In this document: in pieces, positions 55,553-64,000 of the stretch | Layout: each line of letters starts with the position of its first letter | How positions within the stretch are numbered: the first letter of the stretch is position 1 | Assembly (NCBI GenBank): GCA_021613535.1 | Contig: CP075494.1 | Span: forward strand, 186,001 to 250,000 | Length of the DNA: 64,000 nucleotides | Reading direction: 5' to 3' | Origin: Adineta vaga | Taxonomy: Eukaryota > Rotifera | Notes under the pieces: generated by a model | Seen by the model: only the letters and a program-made list of their open reading frames with translations | Database searches by the model: none | What the model was told of the DNA's origin: nothing | Translations under genes and position numbers: made by a program

Positions 55553-55676
55553 TATTATTGACATTGATTCGTCCTTATTTTATCTTATCTACATACATAA
55601 ACAAGTGAAATATCATTATTATTTCATATGCTTCCTTTTTCTTACAACATTCACACTGTTAAAATCATTTTTAGAA

Positions 55677-57261
55677 ATGGCAACGTCACCTACTGAAACA
55701 CAATGTATCATTTGTAAAAAAGAAAGAGGCACTTTTAAATGTAATGAATGTTTACAATCTTTTTGTTATGAACATATACCAAATCATCGACAAGAACAGA
55801 ATGAACAACTCGATGCAATCGAAGTTACTATAGATCTTTTTCATCAAACACTCACAGACTATTCAAACAAACCTAATGAAAATGATGAACTCTTTCAACA
55901 AATTAATCAATGGGAAGAAGATTCAATTAAGAAAATTAAACAAACAGCTGAAGAAACAAGACAAATTTTACAAACATACATAAATGAATTATTACCTAAA
56001 ATTGAAGTAAAATTAAATAAATTAACAAAACAACTTCAAGAAAGTCGAGATAAAAATGATTGTATGGAAAAAGATTTTCAACAATGGAATCAGCAATTGA
56101 TTCAAATGAATAATGAATTGAAGAAACCATCGAATATCCAAATTAAACAAAGTTCAATACCGTTGATAAATAAAATCAATATTGAGATATTTACGGGTAA
56201 GATATGAGATTTTATAAAAAGGGAAAGAGAGAAGAGAATAAATATATTAATGATATTTGTGAATGATCAATTCTAAAAAGATTTTTTGAAATAATGATTA
56301 AATTGTGAAAATAATTTCTTATGTCTGATTAAATATAATTTTTTTAGGATCGTTAGTTAAAACAAATCTTAGTGTTGATTCAAAATGGATACAAAATGGT
56401 ATTACAATAGCTGGTGGAAATAAAAAAGGGAACGAACTTAATCAACTAAGTCATCCATACAGCGTTTACATTTATAAGGATGAAACTATTTATATTGCTG
56501 ATTATTATAATCATCGTATTGTAGAATGGCAAATTGGAGCAAGAGAAGGTTGTATTGTTGCTGGAGGAAATCGAAGTGATCAACTGAATTGTCCAACAAA
56601 TGTTATTGTAGATGAAGAAACTGATTCTCTTACTATCTCTGATTTTAAGAATAAAAGGATAATGAGATGGTCTCGTCGAGAAAAGAAAAGTGGAGAAATA
56701 ATTATTTCTGATGTTGGATCTTATGGAATAATAATGGACAATGAAAGATATTTATATGTTTCTGATTGGGATAAACACGAAGTACGACGATGGAAGATTG
56801 GTGATGAAAATGGAAAATTAGTTGCAGGTGGAAATGGAAAAGGAAATCGGCTTGATCAACTGAGTGCACCCTCTGGTATATTTGTTGATAAAGATCATTC
56901 TTTATATGTTGTAGATCGAGAGAATCATCGTGTAATGAAATGGATGAAAGATGCAAAAAAAGGTATTGTTGTTGCAGGTGGTCAAGGTAAAGGAAATGGT
57001 TTGTCACAATTGTCTAGACCTTGGGGAATAGTTGTGGATGAATTAGGAACTGTTTATGTGGGTGATCAAGGGAATCAACGAGTAATGAGATGGTGTTTAG
57101 GTGCAAAAGAAGGAAGTATAGTTGTTGGTGGAAACGGAGTTGGACAAGAAAGTAATCAATTGTATTGTCCTATGAATTTGTCATTTGATCGACAAAATAA
57201 TTTGCATGTTGTTGATCAGTATAATCACCGAATACAAAAATTTCATATTGATTCACATTGA
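55677..57261 (+). CDS. B-box, coiled-coil and NHL-repeat protein
   Basis: Exons 55677-56196 and 56348-57261, intron 151 bp (phase 1), 477 aa. An N-terminal B-box zinc finger (CIICKKERGTFKCNECLQSF, then CYEHIPNHRQ) precedes a coiled coil (about 60-165). After the splice come about six NHL repeats, with units such as NQLSHPYSVYI...ETIYIADYYNHRIVEWQIG, GIIMDNERYLYVSDWDKHEV and GIVVDELGTVYVGDQGNQRV, separated by AGG(N)GKGN linkers. The NHL part would fold as a beta-propeller for protein or RNA binding, as in TRIM-NHL proteins, but there is no RING. The frame is open upstream of the ATG into the hairpin array; I start at MATSPTETQC. It looks intact. Confidence 0.8.
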
Positions 57262-59115
57262 AGTGGATAATAGCGTAACAGCAAAAGTTAGACCAATTAG
57301 GCTTTATTTGATTTTCTTTTTTTAAATTGTTTAAGTTAAGAATAAATAAAGAGAAAAGAAAGTTGAATATATTCCCTCGACTGTAGAGAGGGTCTTACGA
57401 AATAAAATGGGTGTGGGTGTGGGTGTGCAAGGGCAAAAAAGTGAATCCTATAAAACTTTCGAATCCTCATGGCTTCCTATAGATCCTAGTATCTAAAAAA
57501 GACGAATCCTCGTTGATCCTGATAGATACTCATGGTTTCCATGAGTCAACATGAATAGTACGATCTCAGAGACTATGAGAATCCAGGATCCGCCTTTTCC
57601 CCTCCCACCGTGGGACGAAGATTTTTTTAAGATCCCATTCAGGGTTGCCAAACCTCCTGATTTTTAATTCTTTTCTTATGTTTAAGTTTATACGACGTTT
57701 CATATACGAAGAATGAGAATAAAGAGAATAGTGACAACTAGATATATATGGCACAGTTGACATGAGAATTCAGTTGAGATTGGAATGTGCGAAAAAAATA
57801 GACAAAAAAAGAAAAACGAAAATTAAATATAGACAGAGATTCAAAAACAAAAAATAGAATAAAAATAAAATGTATTTCTTCACCAATAAATCTAACTGAA
57901 TCGAATGGAATATTATAAACGGATTTTCATAAAGAAACATTTTCGTCATTCATACCGTTTTCTTTTTATCAAAGAATAGTTTCATTTTCGCTTTGTTCGT
58001 AAGATTATACATAGACTATATTTATAAGGATTCCATTTGATTGATAATAATAAATGAACAATTCATAAAAGAGTGTATTTCAAAATATTATTATGTAAGA
58101 GATCTAAGTGATACAATCATTTCCTTACTTTATATTCTCTTAGTAGATGTTAGTTCCTACAAAACGAAGATTTGGCGATAGTCCTATGATAATCTTATTA
58201 AATTAAGTTATTAAATTCGTTGTTTCATGTTTAACTTGTCAAATTTTGTAGAAATATTTACTTCATTAACCAAATATACTCCCTGTCTTTCTTACCTCCT
58301 ACTCGAAATTATTTCGTCTAAACTATTTCAAATTTATTTTGATTTCAACGGGCACTAAAAAACGATATTCCTATTCCTCAAACTGAACTGCTTTATTTCT
58401 CGTTTTAATTTATGTCGCCATTTTCATGAGCTCTCTGCTCGTAATGTTTCAAACTTCTCTAAATTTTTATTAATATCTAAAGTAGTGTACCACTCATTAC
58501 ATTCTATTTCCAGTCAGTCAATAAAAATATTTAACAAAACCTCTATTTTCTGAAAAAATATCTGATAGATAATTCATTTTTCACCCCTATAATTTATGCG
58601 TCGCAAATATTTATTCTATGCATACAAACATATTTTCTTATACATTGAAACATTCGGAAGCAGTCTCATCTATATTCTAAATAAGAAATTGCAGAAAACT
58701 AATTTTTAAAAAAGGAAAAGAGAAAGATTTATTAAAATCAGTGGGCAAATATACCGTAACAGGAAAAATAGGTAGCAGAAATCTTTCTCTTTATGCAAAA
58801 CGAAAGAAAATTCTATATGTCGCATTTCTCACCTAGAAAAGAAAACTATTTTTTCTACGAAAATCAGTCTCTTCTTTTTATACAAAAATCAACATCCTCT
58901 TTATAAAACAATTATTTAACGATTCATAACTTAATTAAATAAATTATAATTGTTTTCTTTAATATACAATTATCAATTCTATTTTTCCTCTCTACAAATA
59001 AAAATATAGATTTAGATAGTATTTTTCTATATTCCAATCTCAACTAAATTCCCTAATCGACTGCCACATATATCTACAATCATTTATTTTCCCAAGATCC
59101 TACGTATTGTAATTA
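57262..59115. other. gene-poor AT-rich stretch with a TG array and a possible hAT end
   Basis: At 57408-57428 there is a GGGTGTGGGTGTGGGTGTG tract without a C-arm. At 57640 CAGGGTTGCCAAACCTCCTG resembles the TIR of the 9.5-kb hAT-like unit (CAGGGTTGCCAGAT), but I find no matching right end in the window. From 57.7 to 59.1 kb I see nothing recognisable. Confidence 0.4.
57408..57428. repeat. telomere-like G-arm only
   Basis: GGGTGTGGGTGTGGGTGTG, about three TGTGGG units, 147 bp after the NHL gene stop. Confidence 0.6.
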
Positions 59116-59159
59116 TTGAGGGTGTGGGTGTGGGTGTGGGTATAGCACACCCACCACAC
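59116..59159. repeat. telomere-like hairpin array 22
   Basis: TTGAGGGTGTGGGTGTGGG, the loop TATAG, then CACACCCACCACACG. Coding-like sequence of the FLYWCH fragment starts at the next base. Confidence 0.8.
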
Positions 59160-59520
59160 GCTGGAACTAATCTGGCTGCAGCATTTTCTCGTCTAAATTT
59201 TCTAACTTGTTGTTCGTATAAGGATGAAACTGGTGTTACAGGATCTTCATCAATTCTTCGTTTTATTGATCTAATAATTCATACACATATCTAGATTCAT
59301 TTTTTGATCATGTTCAAATTCATGATGTTCATCTGCTTTAATTGATGACGTTTTTGTAACTGAACCTTCACGCATCACAATTGAAGCATTGCATAATTTG
59401 TGCGTACATATCCATACCTCACTTCCGTTTTTATTTGTACGTTTTTTTCCGAAAAGATAATTTTTGCACATAATTCCTCCATTACCAGATTGTGTGGCAA
59501 TAAAGGAAATGTTTCTTTGG
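59160..59520 (-). pseudogene. FLYWCH zinc-finger gene fragment
   Basis: The minus-strand frame reads GGIMCKNYLFGKKRTNKNGS, then VWICTHKLCNASIVMREGS and ADEHHEFEHD. This is a FLYWCH-type finger (Tyr/Phe block, W-x-C, C-x-A, H-x-F-x-H) as found in MULE-transposase and chromatin proteins. After MCMNY it stops, but one base out of frame it continues RSIKRRIDEDPVTPVSSLYE and RRENAAARLVPA right up to the hairpin array, so there is a frameshift. No start or downstream part is present. Confidence 0.6.
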
Positions 59521-60038
59521 TTTACGATAGAAATTTTATGAACTGTTTATTTCTATTTTGGTTGCTTTAAATAGGTCTATGTCTAGTATACACTTTCGAA
59601 AAAAATGACCTGGAAAGCACTCATGTATCCAGCACCACATCATTTCACTAGCGATAATTTCGTCTACACAATTTATTAAAATGTCCTACACTTATCTGTC
59701 GATTTCTTTCTTTTCGGTAATTCTATAATGCGGCCATTCTTTCCTCTTACCCCCTGTTTCTTGATTGTGGACATATTCTTTCGTCAATTAAGGAAAAATG
59801 ACCACAATCAAGAAGATACGGTTTTTTGTTCATACACTCTATTCCCTAATATAAAAGTACGTTTCATATCAGATCTATTAAATATAATAGGTTTTGAGAC
59901 ATAAGGCGACGTTATGAGTCATTTTAATCGTAACTCAAACATAAAATTCTACTGTAATGTTTACCCACACTTTCTTTCCATGTAAACAGAACAATAAAAG
60001 CACATTTCTTTCACAATCTGAAAATTCTTTTCAATACA
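59521..60038. other. 5' flank of F-box gene
   Basis: AT-rich. No feature supported. Confidence 0.35.
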
Positions 60039-61754
60039 ATGTCACAAACAAAATTTGAAATTTTACCAAATGAAATTTTACTTCAATGCTTTCATTATCT
60101 TAATATCATCGATATTTTTCATTCATTTGATCAATTAAATCAACGATTCAATTCTCTTATTCGAAATATTCCATTTTGCTTAACTTTTGAAAATATTCAA
60201 AACAAATTCCAGTGTAAAGAATTTTGTCAGAAACTATCAACTGATGAAACAGTTCGAAATCAAGTTTATTCAATACATTTATCCAACAAAGAAACATGTT
60301 ATCCAGTTCATTTATTTCTTTCAAAATTTTCACTTTTACAATTTCCTCGTCTTCGTTCATTAACTTTACACGAAATAACAACAAATAATTGGAAAAATAT
60401 TCGACCTACATTATCATCGATAAGTGAATTATCTTCTTTTCATATGATGAATTGCGATAAATTTTTCGATAATCCAATATCTCAACTGCCAATGTCACAA
60501 TTACAAACATTGATCATACCTCAACAATTATTTCCAAGATCGATTTCATATATTGAATTTTCATCAATTATCGATTTATCGATTTCTCTATATTATTTCA
60601 ATGATATATGTATTATATTCAATGATGTAATAAAATTAAAATATTTAAAAATAAATAGGGTCGTTCACAAAACCATAAATGAGACCGAAAACAATGTTAA
60701 GTTTCTAAATAGTTCTTCTAATACGCTGATAACATTCCATACTAACAGTTTTGACAATGACGTTTCTTATCTTTTTATGCTACTGAAAGGAACACCTAAT
60801 TTGGAAAATTTAATAATATCAAGTAATAATAATTCAAGTATGATAAATGCTTCAGAATGGAAACATTTCATAATTTCTTCATTAACTCATTTAAAGAATT
60901 TCAAGTTTCATTTTTCTATCGATACATTTTCACAAAACAATATTAATGAACAAAGTTTAAAAGAATTTCAAAATGATTTTTGGTATAATGAACATCATTG
61001 GTATACAGAATATATTATATCGACATGTTCAACATTACTTTATACTATACCCTATTCATATGTAACATTTACAATTTTACCAAATAGTCATAGATATTAT
61101 AATGAATCAATAAATCATCAAAAAACATTCGATAATGTCAAATATTTAAGACTGGAGTTTCAAGTATTAACAAATAGAGTTCAATATTATTTTCCTAATG
61201 TTGATTCTTTATCAATTGTAACGCACGCTTCGTCATTAAGTGGTGATATTGAGATGAATTATTCACATTTAAAATCTCTGAAAACTATTGTAAATTTATC
61301 AAATATCAAATGTTTGATTGTAAACGATGACGTACGATGCGAAGCAAAATATGCGATCAAAGAATTATTCAAATCTGCAACACAACTGACGACCTTAAAC
61401 ACGAACTTATCTAATATAATAAGTTGGTTTGATGATGATGAATTATGCAAATATTTGAAGAAAACGATCAAGAAATTGGATATAGGTGTCGATCTATTAC
61501 AGAATTCAGATGATTTAGAACGATTTTGTGAAATATTCTCTAATCTTGAACAACTTGAATGCTCTTCAAATGAGTTGAATACTTTATTTTTAATCGAACA
61601 TTTACCCAATTTAATCTATATGAAAATTTATCCACATACAAGTTATAAAGGATTATTTTTGTTCAAAGAAGAAGTAAAAAAAGTTAATTTAGATATGATC
61701 CTTGATTTTGGTAATGATGATTATCCTTTTATTTTATTCATTTGGATCAATTGA
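60039..61754 (+). CDS. F-box/LRR-type protein
   Basis: 571 aa, single exon from the ATG at 60039. An N-terminal F-box (FEILPNEILLQCFHYLNIID, then FHSFDQLNQRFNSLIR) would bind Skp1 of an SCF ubiquitin ligase. The rest is leucine/isoleucine-rich with irregular LRR-like units (FPRLRSLTLHEI, SQLQTLIIPQ, TPNLENLIIS, HLKSLKTIVNLS, FSNLEQLECS), probably a substrate-binding solenoid. It is an intact relative of the broken genes at 52751 and 55150; unlike the 52751 gene it has no intron. The substrate is unknown. Confidence 0.75.
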   Translation: MSQTKFEILPNEILLQCFHYLNIIDIFHSFDQLNQRFNSLIRNIPFCLTFENIQNKFQCKEFCQKLSTDETVRNQVYSIHLSNKETCYPVHLFLSKFSLLQFPRLRSLTLHEITTNNWKNIRPTLSSISELSSFHMMNCDKFFDNPISQLPMSQLQTLIIPQQLFPRSISYIEFSSIIDLSISLYYFNDICIIFNDVIKLKYLKINRVVHKTINETENNVKFLNSSSNTLITFHTNSFDNDVSYLFMLLKGTPNLENLIISSNNNSSMINASEWKHFIISSLTHLKNFKFHFSIDTFSQNNINEQSLKEFQNDFWYNEHHWYTEYIISTCSTLLYTIPYSYVTFTILPNSHRYYNESINHQKTFDNVKYLRLEFQVLTNRVQYYFPNVDSLSIVTHASSLSGDIEMNYSHLKSLKTIVNLSNIKCLIVNDDVRCEAKYAIKELFKSATQLTTLNTNLSNIISWFDDDELCKYLKKTIKKLDIGVDLLQNSDDLERFCEIFSNLEQLECSSNELNTLFLIEHLPNLIYMKIYPHTSYKGLFLFKEEVKKVNLDMILDFGNDDYPFILFIWIN

Positions 61755-61846
61755 AATTAAATGAAAATATTTTATATTCACAAATAAACATGTTTTATGA
61801 GAAAATTTCAAATTTCAATAAAAACGATTCTCTTTTTTCAGTGATT

Positions 61847-61910
61847 TTGAGGGTGTGGATGTGGGTGCGAATCTCCGTCCTATATATATATTTACACCCA
61901 CACCCTCAAA
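61847..61910. repeat. telomere-like hairpin array 23
   Basis: TTGAGGGTGTGGATGTGGG, a loop with TATATATATA, then TTACACCCACACCCTCAA. The nitrate-reductase-like fragment begins directly after it. Confidence 0.8.
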
Positions 61911-62147
61911 GCTGTACTAACATCTGCAATTCCCAATCGAATCCATTTACTTTTGACACAGGTTCATGATTTCGTACAAGCCATAATTCTGTTGGTATAA
62001 AAAATTCACTATCATATAAAGTAGTTAATGGTGCTTCGCAATTAAACGGATGTACTCCTGCGTGTCGAATAAGTCTAATATATATTCGAACATGTGCATC
62101 AGGTGTTTTTTCTTCATATTGTAATACTTTTGATAGTTTTTCTGTTT
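61911..62147 (-). pseudogene. nitrate-reductase-like molybdopterin-domain fragment
   Basis: One exon-like piece on the minus strand: after the acceptor TTTCTTTCAG (ending at 62148) comes ETEKLSKVLQYEEKTPDAHV, then LIRHAGVHPFNCEAPLTTLY, FFIPTELWLVRNHEPV and FDWELQM. The block RHxGVHPFNxEAPL...VRNHxPV is the start of the Mo-cofactor domain shared by eukaryotic nitrate reductase and sulfite oxidase. The TPDAHV...LIR lead-in resembles fungal nitrate reductases. The gene stops at the hairpin array about 80 residues into the domain, so it cannot be active. Horizontal origin is likely but unproven. Confidence 0.6.
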
Positions 62148-62340
62148 CTGAAAGAAAAACGAAGAACAATTGAATCAAGCCACATTTGACTACTTTATTG
62201 TTTTATATAATGTTCAACGGGGATTTGATCTATTTTCATTAAAATCAAGAGACTATTCGTGCCGCCCATTCAGAAATGTTCCCATATTGAAAAAATTGGG
62301 GAAACATTGAAAACGTTTACAAAACAATTAACATTTTTAG
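62148..62340. other. spacer between two gene relics
   Basis: No feature supported. Ends with a splice-acceptor-like ACATTTTTAG at 62331-62340. Confidence 0.35.
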
Positions 62341-62870
62341 GGCTTTTTCATGCGAGATCTACATCAACAAATACAAGAAAATCACTTAAATGTTGTTAAT
62401 AGTGAGACGTTCATTGTCTATAGAGAGCAAAAAATGTTTCAAGATGAGTTTGAAAAGTTACGAAATAGCAAGAACGGTCTATTATCATTTAATAATATCC
62501 TTTTAACAAGCTTAGACAAAGATATATCATTGAACTTTGCACGCATTGCTCACGATAAATTTGGTTCACTTGATATTCTTTTTTTTTAAAGAAAATCGAT
62601 GCAACAAATATAACAACACCGTCTATGTCTGTAGACAATGTTAGTTATTATGTAAGTATAGAAAAAGAAATTCTTTTTTCTCTGCATACTATCTTCTAAA
62701 TCTGTGATATAAAAAAATCGATAATCAAAAGCTTCGACGAGTCATTGATCAGGACAGTTCGATCATGGAAGTCGTTCATCTTAATAATCAACTGGCTTCT
62801 TATATTTATAGAGAAAAAAGAAAGCTGCGAAAAAACTTACCGTTTTTACCAAAAAATACTTGAAATGAAC
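62341..62870 (+). pseudogene. ADP-ribosyltransferase (ART-TPR type) relic
   Basis: Starts at an acceptor-like TTTTTAG. The frame reads FFMRDLHQQIQENHLN, FIVYREQKMFQDEFEKLRNS and GLLSFNNILLTSLDKDISLN, matching the ART family common in bdelloids (VYRGQ, SFNNFLSTS). The catalytic-site Gly is changed (VYREQ). A run of nine T (62577-62585) then shifts the frame; in the new frame KIDATNITTPSMSVDNVSYY and KEILFSLHTIF continue the family before a stop at about 62698. There are no TPR repeats downstream. Degenerate. Confidence 0.6.
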
Positions 62871-63292
62871 GAGAAAATGTTTCCTCCGACTCATATTTGA
62901 TTAGCTAATTTTTACCATAATATAGGTAACGTAAGCAAAATAGTAGAAGATTAACACACACACCCACCATCAAGATGCTTTGCCAATTGTCTAAATTTAA
63001 ATGAGAAAATACTAGAAAAAGCCGTTCCCACATGACATTAATTTCTATGAATCACTTATTGTCTTGCTACAAATTGATAGTCGTGCTAGCTTCACATCGA
63101 TTAGTACAGAGGGATTTAAAATGATTCATATAAAATAAATGAAAAGTCTACAGTTATGAAGTTGATTATTAAGGAATACTAGAACTGTTGGTCGAGACGA
63201 TTGGTGTCATCGATTCATCTTTAATCAATGGCTAAGGAGAGAACAATAACTTGATCAAGTAAATAATATAATTATATATATACATATACATA
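62871..63292. other. intergenic with a C-arm repeat
   Basis: Contains ACACACACACCCACCATCAAGATGC (about 62954-62978), a lone C-arm. Then AT-rich DNA with TA repeats before the mariner end. Confidence 0.4.
62954..62976. repeat. telomere-like C-arm only
   Basis: CACACACACCCACCATCAAGAT, the right half of the hairpin consensus. Confidence 0.45.
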
Positions 63293-64000
63293 GGGTGATC
63301 CAAAAGTTCCCGGAACACCTCCTTTTTTATTGATTAACGAAACTTAACAAAAAACTTATTTCATTAAATGTTCGAAGTACTCGCCCTTGTTAGTTACACA
63401 AAGTTTCGTTCGTTCAATCCATTTGTTAAATGTCTTTCGAAACTCATTTTGTGGTATTGTCCGAATCTCCTTGGTTACAGCTTCTTGTAAGCTTTTAGAA
63501 TCAGAATAACTACCCAATTGATGTTTTAAATAACCAAATAACCAAAAGTCTGATGGTGCTAGATCAGGTGAATATGGTGGATGAGGCATCATCATGACTC
63601 CTTCTTGTTGAAGAAATATTTTAACATCTTTTGCTTGATGTGGTCTTGCATTGTCATGATGCAATTTAATTGCATGCAAACCAGATTTTGGTCTTTGTTG
63701 TCGGATATTGTCGAATAAAGGTTTTAGACAATTATCTTCGTAATAAGCACCAGATATCGAGCCACCCTTATCAACCATGTGAATAAGCTCTGGGCTTGTA
63801 GTTTGGAAGAAAACCACAAACATGTTTTTCGCATCGTATTGGCTTCGTCTAACCACCGTTGGTGGACTTGCACCTTCAGAACACCATGCCATATTTGATT
63901 GCTTCGATCCAATACTACGATGGTAGATCCATGTTTCATCACCGGTGACGATATCGCACAATCTCCATTGACCGGATTCCAGTTTTGCAAGATTATCTTC
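63293..64000 (-). mobile_element. mariner-type transposon, runs off the window
   Basis: The 3' end of the element (minus strand) is GGGTGATCCAAAAGTTCCCG read from 63293, next to a TA dinucleotide (63291-63292), as in Tc1/mariner insertions. The other end lies beyond the window. Confidence 0.75.
63356..64000 (-). CDS. mariner transposase (partial)
   Basis: C-terminal 214 codons, open to the window edge. The DD34D catalytic motifs are present: VTGDETWIY, HHDNARPHQA and PYSPDLAPSDFWLFGYLK. The signature WLFGYLKHQL and the end EYFEHLMK are typical of mariner-family transposases, which cut and paste at TA sites. There is no stop or frameshift in the visible part, so it may be a recent copy. The N-terminal helix-turn-helix region is outside the window. 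Confidence 0.85.
   Translation of the reverse strand, partial: EDNLAKLESGQWRLCDIVTGDETWIYHRSIGSKQSNMAWCSEGASPPTVVRRSQYDAKNMFVVFFQTTSPELIHMVDKGGSISGAYYEDNCLKPLFDNIRQQRPKSGLHAIKLHHDNARPHQAKDVKIFLQQEGVMMMPHPPYSPDLAPSDFWLFGYLKHQLGSYSDSKSLQEAVTKEIRTIPQNEFRKTFNKWIERTKLCVTNKGEYFEHLMK

Noticed and set aside
55482-55676. N-terminal extension of the B-box/NHL protein
   Set aside because: The frame runs through a telomere-like hairpin array (HTHTHTLT-type residues). The natural start is the ATG at 55677.
57640-57660. Second complete hAT element starting CAGGGTTGCCA
   Set aside because: No matching right end GGCAACCCTG or 8-bp duplication was found in the remaining window, so only a possible solo end is noted.
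63724-63990. Second minus-strand frame over the mariner transposase
   Set aside because: Overlapping shadow. The DD34D frame is the real one.

Overview
The window is an AT-rich eukaryotic (animal) genomic segment, most likely from a bdelloid rotifer, perhaps Rotaria-like. The evidence is: very short GT-AG introns (47-60 bp is common); dozens of interspersed arrays built on TGTGGG, which is the bdelloid telomere unit as I recall it; an endonuclease-deficient Penelope-like (Athena-type) retroelement; and family content typical of bdelloids (rhodopsin-like GPCRs, F-box/LRR proteins, B-box/NHL proteins, ADP-ribosyltransferases, a fragment resembling fungal nitrate reductase). The species is inference.

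Layout. 1-6 kb: a short-chain dehydrogenase, a two-exon GPCR and a broken EGF-GPCR. 6.5-7.4 kb: an unexplained GC-richer block. 8.2-10.4 kb: a complete Ginger-like DDE transposon with TIRs, a 4-bp target duplication and an intron-containing transposase. 11-18.5 kb: two multi-exon genes for small secreted cysteine-containing proteins on the minus strand, inside a nest of foldback elements and MITEs. 19-29 kb: a hAT-type MITE, a small Cys-rich protein, a secreted dibasic precursor, a 3'-truncated GPCR, a degenerate gene and a piggyBac-like palindrome. 29.7-31.1 kb: a five-exon SAM-like/TIR-domain membrane protein. 31.3-40.8 kb: a 9.5-kb hAT-like unit with 14-bp TIRs and an 8-bp target duplication. 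It holds two essentially identical, opposed copies of the Penelope-like element (one full length with terminal repeats and candidate hammerhead ribozymes, one 5'-truncated), plus an orphan 238-aa ORF and a tRNA-like sequence. 41.6-51.8 kb: a WWE-ART, a secreted Ly6-like protein, a very large RRM-DEAH helicase-RING/IBR-PARP fusion and a tiny Cys/Pro-rich protein. 52.7-62.9 kb: F-box/LRR genes and fragments, a B-box/NHL protein, a FLYWCH fragment, a nitrate-reductase fragment and a broken ART. 63.3 kb to the end: a mariner transposon running off the window.

The most striking global pattern is about 25 short G-arm/loop/C-arm hairpin arrays. All are ordered (TGTGGG)n then (CCCACA)n, often bounded by ATCTTGAGGG and CCCTCAAGAT, and several lie exactly where a gene fragment breaks off. 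They may be a mobile hairpin family, scars of telomere-like healing at double-strand breaks, or both. Most intact genes look independent. The shared theme is innate-immunity or stress-type enzymes (TIR, ART, RBR-PARP helicase) among heavy transposon turnover.
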